A stretch of DNA of 64,000 nucleotides. It comes from Gryllotalpicola daejeonensis. Lineage in GTDB: Bacteria; Actinomycetota; Actinomycetes; Actinomycetales; Microbacteriaceae. The DNA lies in contig NZ_BAABBV010000001.1 in assembly GCF_039538145.1 (NCBI RefSeq), forward strand, positions 1,736,001 through 1,800,000. The letters run 5' to 3'. Positions 43,741 through 52,632 of the stretch are shown piece after piece (position 1 is the first letter of the stretch; the number at the start of each line of letters is the position of its first letter). The notes under the pieces are model-generated. The model saw nothing but the letters and a program-made list of their open reading frames with translations. It searched no databases and was not told where the DNA came from. A program made the position numbers and the translations under genes.

Positions 43741-45138
43741 ATGAGCGAGTCCCCGAAGCCCGCGCTGCGCGAGACCCCGATTCCGGGGCTGCTCGTCGTC
43801 GACCTCGACGTGCGCGGCGACAATCGCGGCTGGTTCAAAGAGAACTGGCAGCGCGAGAAGATGCTGCCGCTCGGGCTTCCCGACTTTGGGCCGGTGCAGA
43901 ACAACGTCTCGTACAACGACGAGATCGGCACCACGCGCGGCGTCCACGCCGAGCCGTGGGACAAGTTCGTCTCGGTCGTGCACGGCAAGGTGTTCGGCGC
44001 GTGGGTCGACCTGCGCGAGGGACCGTCGTTCGGCGCGGTCTTCACCACCGAGATCGACCCCTACGTCGCCGTGTTCGTGCCGCGGGGCGTCGGCAACGCC
44101 TACCAGACGCTCGAGCCCGACACGGTGTACTCCTACCTGGTCAACGACCACTGGTCGCCGGACGCCGGCGCGAAGTACACCTTCCTCAACCTCGCCGACG
44201 AGACCGCGGCCATTGACTGGCCGATTCCGCTCGCGAACGCCGTGCTGTCGGACAAAGACAAGCAGCACCCTCGGCTCGCCGACGTGAAGCCCATGGCACC
44301 GCGGAAGACGCTCGTGCTCGGCGCCAACGGGCAGCTCGGCCGTGCGCTGCGCGCCCAATACCCGGAGGCCGAGTTCGCCGACCGGGCCGCCCTCGACGTC
44401 ACCGCTCCCGATCTGGACACGGCGCGCCCGTGGCGCGACTACGGCGTGATCGTGAACGCCGCGGCTTACACGGCCGTCGATGATGCCGAGACGGATGCCG
44501 GGCGCCGCGCCGCCTGGGCGGCGAATGCCACCGGCGTCGCCGCGCTCGCCCGCATCGCCGCGGCCAACGGCATCACGCTGGTGCACGTCTCGAGCGACTA
44601 CGTCTTCGACGGCACGGCGGCCGAGCACCCCGAGGACGAGCCGTTCAGCCCCCTGGGCGTCTACGGCCAGACGAAAGCGGCCGGCGATGCGATCGTCGCC
44701 ACCGTTCCGCGGCACTACATCGTGCGCACCAGCTGGGTGATCGGCGACGGGAAGAACTTCGTGCGCACCATGGCGAGCCTCGCCGAGCGCGGCATCGCCC
44801 CCAGCGTCGTCGACGATCAGGTGGGGCGGCTCTCGTTCACGAGCGACATCGCCGCAGGCATCCGTCATCTCATCGAGTCACGCGCGCCCTTCGGCACCTA
44901 CAACCTGACCGGCGCCGGCGAGCCCGTCAGCTGGGCCGAGATCGCGAAGCGCGTGTTCGCGGCCACCGGGCACGACCCTGCTGCGGTCACGGGCGTCAGC
45001 ACCGAGGAGTATTTCGCCGGAAAGCAGGCGGCGCCGCGCCCGCTCAGCAGCGTTCTTCCCATCGACAAGCTCGCGGCGACGGGCTTCACCCCGCGCGATC
45101 ACCTGCTCGCGCTCGACGAGTACCTGGCGAACGGATAG
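43741..45138 (+). CDS. rmlCD: fused dTDP-4-dehydrorhamnose 3,5-epimerase and reductase (RmlC-RmlD)
   Basis: The 465-residue bifunctional enzyme catalyses the last two rhamnose steps. Residues about 1-185 form the RmlC cupin with TTRGVHAEPWDKFVSVV (active-site His), PRGVGNAYQTLE and VYSYLVNDHW. Residues about 190-465 form the RmlD reductase with VLGANGQLGRAL, NAAAYTAVDDAE, VSSDYVFDG and YGQTKAAGD. The two are separate proteins in most bacteria; the fused form is known in some actinobacteria. 12 nt separate it from rmlB. Rhamnose is probably used in cell-wall polysaccharide. Confidence 0.95.
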   Translation: MSESPKPALRETPIPGLLVVDLDVRGDNRGWFKENWQREKMLPLGLPDFGPVQNNVSYNDEIGTTRGVHAEPWDKFVSVVHGKVFGAWVDLREGPSFGAVFTTEIDPYVAVFVPRGVGNAYQTLEPDTVYSYLVNDHWSPDAGAKYTFLNLADETAAIDWPIPLANAVLSDKDKQHPRLADVKPMAPRKTLVLGANGQLGRALRAQYPEAEFADRAALDVTAPDLDTARPWRDYGVIVNAAAYTAVDDAETDAGRRAAWAANATGVAALARIAAANGITLVHVSSDYVFDGTAAEHPEDEPFSPLGVYGQTKAAGDAIVATVPRHYIVRTSWVIGDGKNFVRTMASLAERGIAPSVVDDQVGRLSFTSDIAAGIRHLIESRAPFGTYNLTGAGEPVSWAEIAKRVFAATGHDPAAVTGVSTEEYFAGKQAAPRPLSSVLPIDKLAATGFTPRDHLLALDEYLANG

Positions 45139-45148
45139 GGAGCTCCAC

Positions 45149-46462
45149 GTGCGAATCACCGTCATCGGCTGCGGCTATCTCGGCGCTGTGCACGCCGCGT
45201 GCATGGCAGAGCTCGGCCACGAAGTGCTCGGCATCGACGTCGACCAGGCGAAGATCGACCTGCTCGCAGCGGGCCGCGCGCCGTTCTACGAGCCGGGGCT
45301 GCCCGAGCTGCTGACCTCGGCGAACGCGACGGGGCGCCTGCGCTTCACCACCGACATGTCCGAGGCAGCGGGCTATGACGCGCACTTCATCGCGGTCGGC
45401 ACCCCGCAGAAGAAGGGCGAGTACGCCGCCGATCTGACGTATGTCGACGCCGCGGTCGCCTCACTCGCACCGCACCTCGCGCCGGGCAACGTCGTCATCG
45501 GGAAGTCGACCGTGCCGGTCGGCACCGCGCGCCGCCTCGCAGGCATCGTCGCCGCAGCCCAGCCGGAGGCCGTGCTCGCCTGGAACCCCGAGTTCCTGCG
45601 CGAGGGCTTCGCCGTCGAAGACACGCTGCGCCCCGACCGTCTGGTGTACGGCGTGCCCGACGGGGCCGCAGGCGAGCACGCGAAGGCGGTGCTCGACGAG
45701 ATCTACGCCACCGCGCTCGGCAACGAGACGCCGCTGGTCGTGACCGGCTACGAGACCGCCGAGCTGGTGAAGGTCTCGGCGAACGCGTTCCTCGCCACCA
45801 AGATCTCGTTCATCAACGCCATCGCCGAGGTCGCCGACGTCACCGGCGCCGACGTCACCGCGATCGCGGACGCGATCGGCTACGACGCGCGCATCGGGCG
45901 CCGTTTCCTGAACGCCGGGCTGGGATTCGGCGGGGGATGCCTGCCGAAGGACATCCGCGCCTTCCAGGCGCGCGCCGGCGAGCTGGGCGCCGACCAGGCG
46001 CTGACCTTCCTGCGCGAGGTCGACGCGATCAACATGCGCCGCCGCTCACGCGCCGTCGACCTGACCCGCGAACTGCTCGACGACTCGCTGCTCGGCAAGA
46101 AGGTCGCGGTGCTCGGCCTCGCCTTCAAGCCGGAGTCCGACGACGTGCGCGACTCCCCCGCACTCGACGTCGCCTCGCAGCTGCGCTCGCAGGGCGCCCG
46201 CGTCGTCGCCTACGACCCCGAGGCCGTGCCGAACGCGCAGCGGCTGCACCCGGAGCTCGACTTCGCATCGTCTGCCGAAGAGGCGGCCGCCGACGCCGAC
46301 GCCGTGGTCCTGCTCACCGAGTGGAAGCAGTTCCGCGCACTCGACCCCGAAGCCTTCGGCCGGGTGGTTGGCAACAGGAACATCCTCGACGGCCGCAACT
46401 GCCTCTCGCCCGAGGAGTGGCGCGCCGCCGGCTGGCGCTATCGCGCACTCGGCCGCCCATAA
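45149..46462 (+). CDS. ugd: UDP-glucose 6-dehydrogenase
   Basis: The 437-residue enzyme oxidises UDP-glucose to UDP-glucuronate. N-terminal NAD domain ITVIGCGYLGAVHAA, GKSTVPVGT loop, NPEFLREG, active-site loop GFGGGCLPKDI with Cys264, and the C-terminal AFKPESDDVRDSPAL motif are all present. The start is GTG 45149 with AGGGAGC upstream, 10 nt after rmlCD. Its position inside a rhamnose cluster suggests that uronic acid and rhamnose go into the same surface polymer. Confidence 0.95.
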   Translation: MRITVIGCGYLGAVHAACMAELGHEVLGIDVDQAKIDLLAAGRAPFYEPGLPELLTSANATGRLRFTTDMSEAAGYDAHFIAVGTPQKKGEYAADLTYVDAAVASLAPHLAPGNVVIGKSTVPVGTARRLAGIVAAAQPEAVLAWNPEFLREGFAVEDTLRPDRLVYGVPDGAAGEHAKAVLDEIYATALGNETPLVVTGYETAELVKVSANAFLATKISFINAIAEVADVTGADVTAIADAIGYDARIGRRFLNAGLGFGGGCLPKDIRAFQARAGELGADQALTFLREVDAINMRRRSRAVDLTRELLDDSLLGKKVAVLGLAFKPESDDVRDSPALDVASQLRSQGARVVAYDPEAVPNAQRLHPELDFASSAEEAAADADAVVLLTEWKQFRALDPEAFGRVVGNRNILDGRNCLSPEEWRAAGWRYRALGRP

Positions 46463-46484
46463 GCAACACCTAGGAGCAACACGA

Positions 46485-47357
46485 ATGCGCGGAATCATCC
46501 TCGCCGGCGGCTCGGGCTCACGCCTGTGGCCGATCACCAAGGGCATCTCGAAGCAGCTGATGCCGATCTACGACAAGCCGATGATCTACTACCCGCTGTC
46601 GACGCTGATGATGGCGGGCATCAGCGAGATCCTGATCATCACGACCCCCGAGTACAACGAGCAGTTCCGCGCCCTGCTCGGCGACGGCTCGCAGCTCGGC
46701 ATCCGCCTCGAGTACGCCGTGCAGCCGTCGCCTGACGGCTTGGCGCAGGCGTTCATCATCGGCGAGGAGTTCATCGGCGACGAATCCGTCGCCCTCGTGC
46801 TCGGCGACAACATCTTCCACGGCGCGGGCCTCGGCTCGTCGCTGCGCGAGCACAACGACATCGACGGCGGCCTGATCTTCGCCTACGAGGTGAGCGACCC
46901 ACACCGCTACGGTGTCGTCGAGTTCGACTCCGAGTTCCGTGCGCTCTCGATCGAAGAGAAGCCGAAGGAGCCGAAGTCGAACTACGTCGTTCCGGGCCTG
47001 TACTTCTACGACAATTCGGTCGTCGAGATCGCGAAGACAATCGAGCCCAGCGCTCGCGGCGAGCTCGAGATCTCGACCGTCAACGAGCGCTACCTCGAGG
47101 CCGGGAAGCTGCAGGTGCAGGTGCTGCGCCGTGGCACCGCCTGGCTCGACACGGGCACCTTCGAGTCGATGATGCAGGCCTCCGAGTACGTCAAGGTGAT
47201 CGAGGATCGCCAGGGATTCAAGGTCGGATGCATCGAGGAGATCGCCTGGCGCGCCGGGTGGATCACCCTCGACCAGCTCGAAGAGCTCGCGCAGCCGCTG
47301 CGCAAGAGCGGCTACGGCCAGTACATCCAGCGCCTGGTCGACACCGCCCGCCGCTGA
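46485..47357 (+). CDS. rmlA: glucose-1-phosphate thymidylyltransferase RmlA
   Basis: The 290-residue enzyme makes dTDP-glucose, the entry step of dTDP-rhamnose synthesis. The N-terminal nucleotide-binding motif GGSGSRLWPITKGISKQLMP, LVLGDNIFHG and EEKPKEPKSNYVVPGLYFYD are characteristic. ATG 46485 is set by AGGAG at 46472-46476 and by the conserved MRGIILAGG start. Length is normal. It is last of the four-gene cluster, followed by a strong hairpin. Confidence 0.97.
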   Translation: MRGIILAGGSGSRLWPITKGISKQLMPIYDKPMIYYPLSTLMMAGISEILIITTPEYNEQFRALLGDGSQLGIRLEYAVQPSPDGLAQAFIIGEEFIGDESVALVLGDNIFHGAGLGSSLREHNDIDGGLIFAYEVSDPHRYGVVEFDSEFRALSIEEKPKEPKSNYVVPGLYFYDNSVVEIAKTIEPSARGELEISTVNERYLEAGKLQVQVLRRGTAWLDTGTFESMMQASEYVKVIEDRQGFKVGCIEEIAWRAGWITLDQLEELAQPLRKSGYGQYIQRLVDTARR

Positions 47358-47406
47358 CGGGCCGTAGTCGCTGAGCGCCAGCTCGGGCCGTGGGGCGCAT
47401 TTCGCG

Positions 47407-47447
47407 CGATCGGGCACACGTTTTTGCGGAAATCGCGTGCCCGATCG
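47407..47447. terminator. hairpin between convergent rmlA and peptidase genes
   Basis: CGATCGGGCACACG (47407-47420) pairs with CGCGTGCCCGATCG (47434-47447), one mismatch, around a T-rich loop. A further CGGGCACACAAA motif follows on the minus strand (47450-47462). The 118-bp gap holds no gene. Confidence 0.7.
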
Positions 47448-47475
47448 GCATTTGTGTGCCCGTCGCGGTGCGGGG

Positions 47476-49635
47476 CTAGACCTTCAACCCCGTGAAGTGC
47501 GCGGCGAAGGCCAGCACGTCGGCCGCCTCCGCAGCGACCATGGCGAGCGGCTTGCCGGCGCCGTGCCCGGCCTGCGTCTCGATGCGCGTCACGATCGGGG
47601 CATCCGCGATGCTCGCCTGCTGCGCCGCCTGCAGCGTCGCGGTGAACTTGTGGCTGTGCGCGGGCACGACGCGGTCGTCGTGGTCCCCGGTGAGGATCAG
47701 CGTCGGCGGGTAGGCGACCGGCCGAACGTTATGCAGGGGCGAGTAGGCGAGCTCGACCTCGAAGTCGTGCGGGTCCTCGGGGTCGCCGTAGTCGCTCGTC
47801 CACGCGGCGCCCGCCGTGAACTTGTGGAAGCGAAGCAGGTCGAGCACGCCGACGCCCGGGATCGCCGCCGCCGCGAGATCGGGGCGCTGCGTCATGACGG
47901 CGCCGACCAGCAGTCCGCCGTTGCTGCGGCCGTGGATGGCGAGCTGCTCGTGGGTCGTCACGCCGGTCGCGACCAGGTGCTCGGCGACGGCGATGAAGTC
48001 GTCGAAGACGTTCTGCTTGCGGTCTTTCTTGCCGGCCTCGGCCCACGCCCGGCCGAACTCGCCGCCGCCGCGCAGGTTCGCGAGTGCGAGCGTGCCGCCG
48101 GCGGCGAGCCACCCGGCGAACAGCGCGCGGTAGCTCGCCTCGACCGCGATGTCGAAGCCGCCGTACCCCCACAGGAGCGTCGGGCTCGCGGCATCCGGCG
48201 CGTTCTCGCCCTTGATCAGGAAATAAGGGACGCGCGTGCCATCTTTGCTCGCCGCCCGCGCGCGCTCGACGCGCACGGCCGGGAACGTGAGCTGCTCGCC
48301 GGTCGCCGGGGGCGGAACGAGTGCGTCGAGGGGTTCGACGTCGCCTGACCCGACCCGCCCGCGGAAGGCGCGCGTCGGCGCCGTCGGCGTCGAGAGGCCG
48401 ACGAACCATTCGTCCGAGTCCTCGTCGCTCCACCAGCCGACGATCGACCCGCCCGGCAGGTCGACCGTGCCGAGCGCCGTGCCGTCGAGCGCGTAGCGCA
48501 TGAGCTCGGGCTGCACGTCGACGAGGCGCGCAACGAGCAGTTCGCTGCCTGCCGCGGCCACGAACTGCAGGATGTCGGATGCCTCGGGCACGACCTCTTC
48601 GAGCGCGGGAACCCCCGTGCGCTCGAACTCGGCGAGGTCGAACGCGACGATGCGGCCGTTGTCGGCGTCCTGGTCGGTGTAGATCACCACGCGTTCGCCG
48701 TCGTTGCGCACGAAGCCGTATTGCGCGTCCGGCTCGTCGAAGACTTTGATCGGGTCGCCGAGGATGCTTCGGCCTGCGGCATCCGTGTCGAGACGCGCGA
48801 ACCACAGGCGGTTCTCGCGATCCGTGCCGCTTCCGAGCGCGATGACCGCGAGACGCTGATCGCTCGACACCTCTGCCCACACGAACGCCTGCTTGTACTC
48901 GTCGCGGATGTCGACGATGGTCAGGTCTTCGCTTTCCGGCGTGCCGAGGCGGTGCAGCTTGAGCAGGCCGGTCTTCACCTGAGCGGCCTGGTCGCCCGTC
49001 GCGCGGCCCTCGTGCGGCACGGCCTCGTAGAGGAATGACGCGTTGTCCGGCAGCCATTCCGCCGAGCCGAACTTGGTCTGGATCGGGGGCTCGACGGGCG
49101 AGGCCGGCGTTGCCGGGAAGTCGGCCGAGTCGGCCGCGAGCTCGACCGTCGTGATGTCGACCCAGTCGCTGCCGCCCTCGCTGACGGTGTAGCTGAGGTA
49201 GCGGCCGTCGCGGCTGACCGTGAAGCCGCGCAGGCTGGTGGTGCCGTCTTCCGACCACTCGTTCGGGTCGAGAACGACGCGGCCGCCCGCCAGCAGCTCA
49301 TCGACGCTGTCGGCGACGAAGACTTGATCCTGATTCTTCGCGCCGTCGTTGCGGCTGACGAAGTAGCGCCCGCCGCGCTTCGAGGGGGTGCCCGCGCTCG
49401 GGCGCGCCACGATGCGCGCCATCAGGTCTGAGAAATATGCCCGTTCGGGAATGTTCTGGAAGACGTCTTCCGTGAAGGCGTTCTGGCGGGCCACCCAGTC
49501 GCGCGTCTCCGGCGAGTCCGGGTCTTCGAGCCAGCGGTATGGGTCGGCGATCTCGCGGCCGTGCAGCGTCTCGACGAAGTCCGCGCGGCGGGACTGCGGG
49601 TACGGCGAGGGGCCGTTGCTCGAGGCATCCGTCAT
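47476..49635 (-). CDS. prolyl oligopeptidase family serine peptidase
   Basis: The 719-residue cytosolic S9 peptidase cleaves short peptides after proline or basic residues. It has the N-terminal signature DPYRWLEDPDSPETRDWV, a beta-propeller (about 75-420) and a C-terminal alpha/beta hydrolase with nucleophile GRSNGGLL (Ser near 567), acid in TGDHDDRVVP and His in AGHGAGKP. ATG 49635 is chosen because TAGGTT ends 7 nt upstream, a leaderless-type promoter; three more residues would come from GTG 49644. It is complete and monocistronic. Confidence 0.95.
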   Translation of the reverse strand: MTDASSNGPSPYPQSRRADFVETLHGREIADPYRWLEDPDSPETRDWVARQNAFTEDVFQNIPERAYFSDLMARIVARPSAGTPSKRGGRYFVSRNDGAKNQDQVFVADSVDELLAGGRVVLDPNEWSEDGTTSLRGFTVSRDGRYLSYTVSEGGSDWVDITTVELAADSADFPATPASPVEPPIQTKFGSAEWLPDNASFLYEAVPHEGRATGDQAAQVKTGLLKLHRLGTPESEDLTIVDIRDEYKQAFVWAEVSSDQRLAVIALGSGTDRENRLWFARLDTDAAGRSILGDPIKVFDEPDAQYGFVRNDGERVVIYTDQDADNGRIVAFDLAEFERTGVPALEEVVPEASDILQFVAAAGSELLVARLVDVQPELMRYALDGTALGTVDLPGGSIVGWWSDEDSDEWFVGLSTPTAPTRAFRGRVGSGDVEPLDALVPPPATGEQLTFPAVRVERARAASKDGTRVPYFLIKGENAPDAASPTLLWGYGGFDIAVEASYRALFAGWLAAGGTLALANLRGGGEFGRAWAEAGKKDRKQNVFDDFIAVAEHLVATGVTTHEQLAIHGRSNGGLLVGAVMTQRPDLAAAAIPGVGVLDLLRFHKFTAGAAWTSDYGDPEDPHDFEVELAYSPLHNVRPVAYPPTLILTGDHDDRVVPAHSHKFTATLQAAQQASIADAPIVTRIETQAGHGAGKPLAMVAAEAADVLAFAAHFTGLKV

Positions 49636-49642
49636 GCCTCTC

Positions 49643-49648
49643 AACCTA
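49643..49648 (-). promoter_or_regulatory. leaderless-type -10 for the peptidase gene
   Basis: Minus-strand TAGGTT ends 7 nt before ATG 49635. GAGAGGC lies between and could act as a weak ribosome site, so leaderless status is less sure here. Confidence 0.4.
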
Positions 49649-49668
49649 GCCGCGGCAGACCGCCCGCG

Positions 49669-51141
49669 TTATTGCAGTGCGCTCGTGAGCCGCGCGAGGT
49701 TGTCGGCGATCGTCGATCGCAGCGGCTGCTGCGCCCATTCCTCACGGGTGAGCTGGCGGCTGTTCTGGCGGTAGCTCTGCTCGATCTCGCGCAGCTCGCT
49801 GACGAAGTGGCGGCCGCGCACCATGAGCGAGATCTCGCTGTTGAGTTGGAAGGAGCGGATGTCCATGTTGCTCGAGCCGACCACCGCGACCTCGTCGTCG
49901 ATCGTGAAGTGCTTGGCGTGCAGGATCGTGGGCGCGCGGTACATCCAGATCACGACGCCGGCATCGAGCAGTTGCTCGTAGTACGAGCGCTGGGCGTGGT
50001 AGACGAGCCACTGGTCCGCGACCTCTGAGACGAAGAGCTCGACGCGCACGCCACGCTGCAGGGCGGTGAGCAGCGCGGTGAGCATCGACTCGTCCGGCAC
50101 GAAGTAGGGGCTCGTGATGATGATCTGCTCTTGCGCGTAATAGAGCAGCGCGAGGAAGAGACGCAGGTTGTTCTCGTGCGGGAATCCCGGGCCGCTCGGC
50201 ACGAGCTGGCAGTCGATCTGCTCGCGCGGGGGTGCGATGAAGGTGGGCTCGACGACGCGGGCCTCGCGGGCGAGCAGCTCGTCGGTCTCGACGTACCAGT
50301 CGGTGATGAAGATCGCGTTGAGGCCCGAGACGATCGGCCCGTCGAGCCGGGCGACGAGCTCTTTCCAGTGCAGGCCGCGGCGTCGGTTGCTCGCCTTGTC
50401 GTAGCTCGGGTCGATCACGTTCTGCGAGCCCATGAAGCCGACCTCGCCGTCGATGACGACGAGCTTGCGGTGGTTGCGCAGGTCGGGGCGCTGATAGCGC
50501 CCCTTGAAGAGCTGGATCGGCAGCATGAGCTGCCAGCGCGCGCCCATGGCGTTAAGGCGCTTGATCGTCCTGCGATAGCCGCGCGTGCGCAGGCTCGCGA
50601 TGTGGTCGAGCAGCACGCGCACCGTGACGCCGCGCTCGATGGCCCGCTCGAGCGCGTCGAAGAACGGCTCGGTCGTCGGGTCGAGCGTGAAGATGTAGAA
50701 CTCGACGTGCACGTAGCGCTGCGCGCCGTCGATCGCCGCGATCATCTCGTCGAAGCTGCGCTGGTAGTCGGTGATGAGAGTCGCCGAGTTTCCGCCGACG
50801 AGCGGCATCGCGCCGAGACTGCGGTTCAGGTGCACGACCTGCTCGAGCCAGCCGGGCCAGGGGTGGTCGCGACGCACCCGCTCCATACCCTCGGTCTGAT
50901 CGAGGATGAACTGGTTGATCTGCTGCTGCTTCGCCCGGCGGTGCTTCGGCAGCTTGTACGAGCCGATCAGCAGGAAGACCAGCAGGCCGACGTACGGCAG
51001 GAAGTTGATCGCCAGCAGCCAGGCGGTCGCGCTCGTGGGGCGGCGGTTGCGGGGGACGACGATGATGGCGACGACGCGGAAGATGAAGTCGACGACGAGC
51101 CCGAAGATGATGATCGCCGAGGTCCAAAATCCTGCGTTCAT
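49669..51141 (-). CDS. cls: cardiolipin synthase (phospholipase D family)
   Basis: The 490-residue membrane enzyme condenses phosphatidylglycerols into cardiolipin. Two N-terminal membrane segments (about 5-27 and 38-60, with RRPTSATAWLLAINFLP between) precede two PLD modules whose H-x-K-x4-D motifs are HRKLVVIDG (about 222) and HAKHFTIDDE (about 406). The start ATG 51141 has GAGGAG upstream. Length is typical of Cls. Actinobacteria also have a CDP-alcohol type synthase, so this may be the second route. Confidence 0.95.
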   Translation of the reverse strand: MNAGFWTSAIIIFGLVVDFIFRVVAIIVVPRNRRPTSATAWLLAINFLPYVGLLVFLLIGSYKLPKHRRAKQQQINQFILDQTEGMERVRRDHPWPGWLEQVVHLNRSLGAMPLVGGNSATLITDYQRSFDEMIAAIDGAQRYVHVEFYIFTLDPTTEPFFDALERAIERGVTVRVLLDHIASLRTRGYRRTIKRLNAMGARWQLMLPIQLFKGRYQRPDLRNHRKLVVIDGEVGFMGSQNVIDPSYDKASNRRRGLHWKELVARLDGPIVSGLNAIFITDWYVETDELLAREARVVEPTFIAPPREQIDCQLVPSGPGFPHENNLRLFLALLYYAQEQIIITSPYFVPDESMLTALLTALQRGVRVELFVSEVADQWLVYHAQRSYYEQLLDAGVVIWMYRAPTILHAKHFTIDDEVAVVGSSNMDIRSFQLNSEISLMVRGRHFVSELREIEQSYRQNSRQLTREEWAQQPLRSTIADNLARLTSALQ

Positions 51142-51186
51142 CAGGCTCCTCGGCTAGGTCGTCGCTAGCGTCGGACTGGTGTGGCG

Positions 51187-51369
51187 CTAGTTCTTCGAGG
51201 GCAGGCCGCGCTTGGCCCGCTCTTCAGCCTCAATCTTGGCGTACACCTTGCGCTCGGTGCGGTCGGCTCGCAGGATCGCCGCCATCACCCACCAGAACAC
51301 GAGCCCGACCAGCACAGTGGGGGCCAGTGCCCAGACGATTCCCTGCCACGCGTTCATGTTGGAAGTCAC
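51187..51369 (-). CDS. small single-pass membrane protein
   Basis: The product is 60 residues from GTG 51369, or 56 from ATG 51357. One membrane segment (IVWALAPTVLVGLVFWWVMAAIL) precedes a basic cytoplasmic tail DRTERKVYAKIEAEERAKRG. The function is unknown; small proteins of this plan are widespread in actinobacteria. It is upstream of cls on the same strand (45-nt gap), so may be co-transcribed, and divergent from sbcD. Confidence 0.75.
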   Translation of the reverse strand: MTSNMNAWQGIVWALAPTVLVGLVFWWVMAAILRADRTERKVYAKIEAEERAKRGLPSKN

Positions 51370-51456
51370 TTTATCGGCGCGCTCATGTGGGGTCGCTGTG
51401 ACGGTCTAGCCGCGCACAGGTGTGGATTGCGCGCAGGCCGTGTCGGACGCGACGGA

Positions 51457-51462
51457 TAGCGT
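51457..51462 (+). promoter_or_regulatory. leaderless-type -10 for sbcD
   Basis: TAGCGT, the same hexamer as at radA, ends 6 nt before ATG 51469 with no ribosome site between. Confidence 0.55.
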
Positions 51463-51468
51463 GACAGC

Positions 51469-52632
51469 ATGCGAGTCCTGCACACCTCCGACTGGCACGT
51501 CGGGCGCACGTTCCACGGGCATTCGACTCTCGAGGCGCTTGGCACGGTGCTCGATGCGCTGACCGAGATCGTGCGCGAGCGCGAGGTCGACGTGGTCGCC
51601 GTCGCGGGCGACGTATTCGACTCGGCGACGCCCTCTGGCGACGCGTTCGGTCTGCTCGGGGCGGCGCTGCGCGGCATCCGCTCAGCCGGCGCCGAACTCG
51701 TCATCACGAGCGGCAATCACGATTCGCCGGCGCGACTCGGCTTCCAGTCCGAGTTCGCGGCGTTCGGCGGAGTGCACATCATCACGCAACCGGCGCAGCA
51801 CGCGACCCCCGTGACGATCACCGGGCGCGATGGTGTCACCGTCGACTTCTACGGAATCCCGTTCCTCGAGCCGGCTCTCATTCGGCACCTCTGGCCCGAC
51901 GAGACGCTGCGCACGCAGGCCGACGCGCTGCGGTTCGCGATGCGTAACGTGCATGCTGCGGCTGAGGCATCCGATCACCGCTCCGTCGTGCTGGCGCACT
52001 GCGTCGTGGCGGGCGGGGCCGCCGAGGCGAGCGACGCTGAGCGCGACATCACCGCCGGTGGGCTCGACGTCGTTCCTCTGTCGACATTCGAGGGCGTCGA
52101 CTACGCGGCGCTCGGGCACATCCACGGCCGGGCGACCCTCAGCGACATCGTGCGGTACTCGGGCGCGCCGCTGCACTACTCGTTCAGTGAGGCGGGAAAG
52201 CCGCGCGGTGCGTGGCTCGTCGAACTCGGTGCACACGCACCCGCCGCCGTCGAGTGGGTCCCGCTTCCGGTGCCGCGCGGCCTTGCCGTGCTGACCGGCA
52301 CGCTCGACGAACTGCTGACCAATGAGGCGCTCGGTGCGCACGAAGACGACTGGGTGAGCGCCGTCCTGACCGACAGCACCCGGCCCATCGACGCCATGCG
52401 CAAGCTGCAGCGGCGGTTTCCGCACTGCGCCAACCTGGTGCACAGCCCGGTGAACACGGCGTCCGACAACTCCGCCGGCTACCGCGAGCGCGTCGGCAAG
52501 GGCGTGCCCGACGACGAGCTCATCGGGTCGTTCCTGAGCTTCGTGCGCAACGGCGAGGGGCCGAGCCCTGCCGAGAGCGAGCTCATCGCCGAGCTGGTCG
52601 CCGAGCGCACTCGGGCGGAGGCTGCCCGATGA
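51469..52632 (+). CDS. sbcD: exonuclease SbcCD subunit D (SbcD/Mre11)
   Basis: The 387-residue metallophosphoesterase nuclease subunit resects and opens hairpin DNA ends with SbcC. Metal-binding motifs are HTSDWHVGRTF, VAGDVFDSATP, TSGNHDSPARL and ALGHIHGRATL. It overlaps sbcC as ATGA. Length is normal. The radA gene at 2568 uses the same TAGCGT leaderless -10, though the two are far apart. Confidence 0.95.
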   Translation: MRVLHTSDWHVGRTFHGHSTLEALGTVLDALTEIVREREVDVVAVAGDVFDSATPSGDAFGLLGAALRGIRSAGAELVITSGNHDSPARLGFQSEFAAFGGVHIITQPAQHATPVTITGRDGVTVDFYGIPFLEPALIRHLWPDETLRTQADALRFAMRNVHAAAEASDHRSVVLAHCVVAGGAAEASDAERDITAGGLDVVPLSTFEGVDYAALGHIHGRATLSDIVRYSGAPLHYSFSEAGKPRGAWLVELGAHAPAAVEWVPLPVPRGLAVLTGTLDELLTNEALGAHEDDWVSAVLTDSTRPIDAMRKLQRRFPHCANLVHSPVNTASDNSAGYRERVGKGVPDDELIGSFLSFVRNGEGPSPAESELIAELVAERTRAEAAR

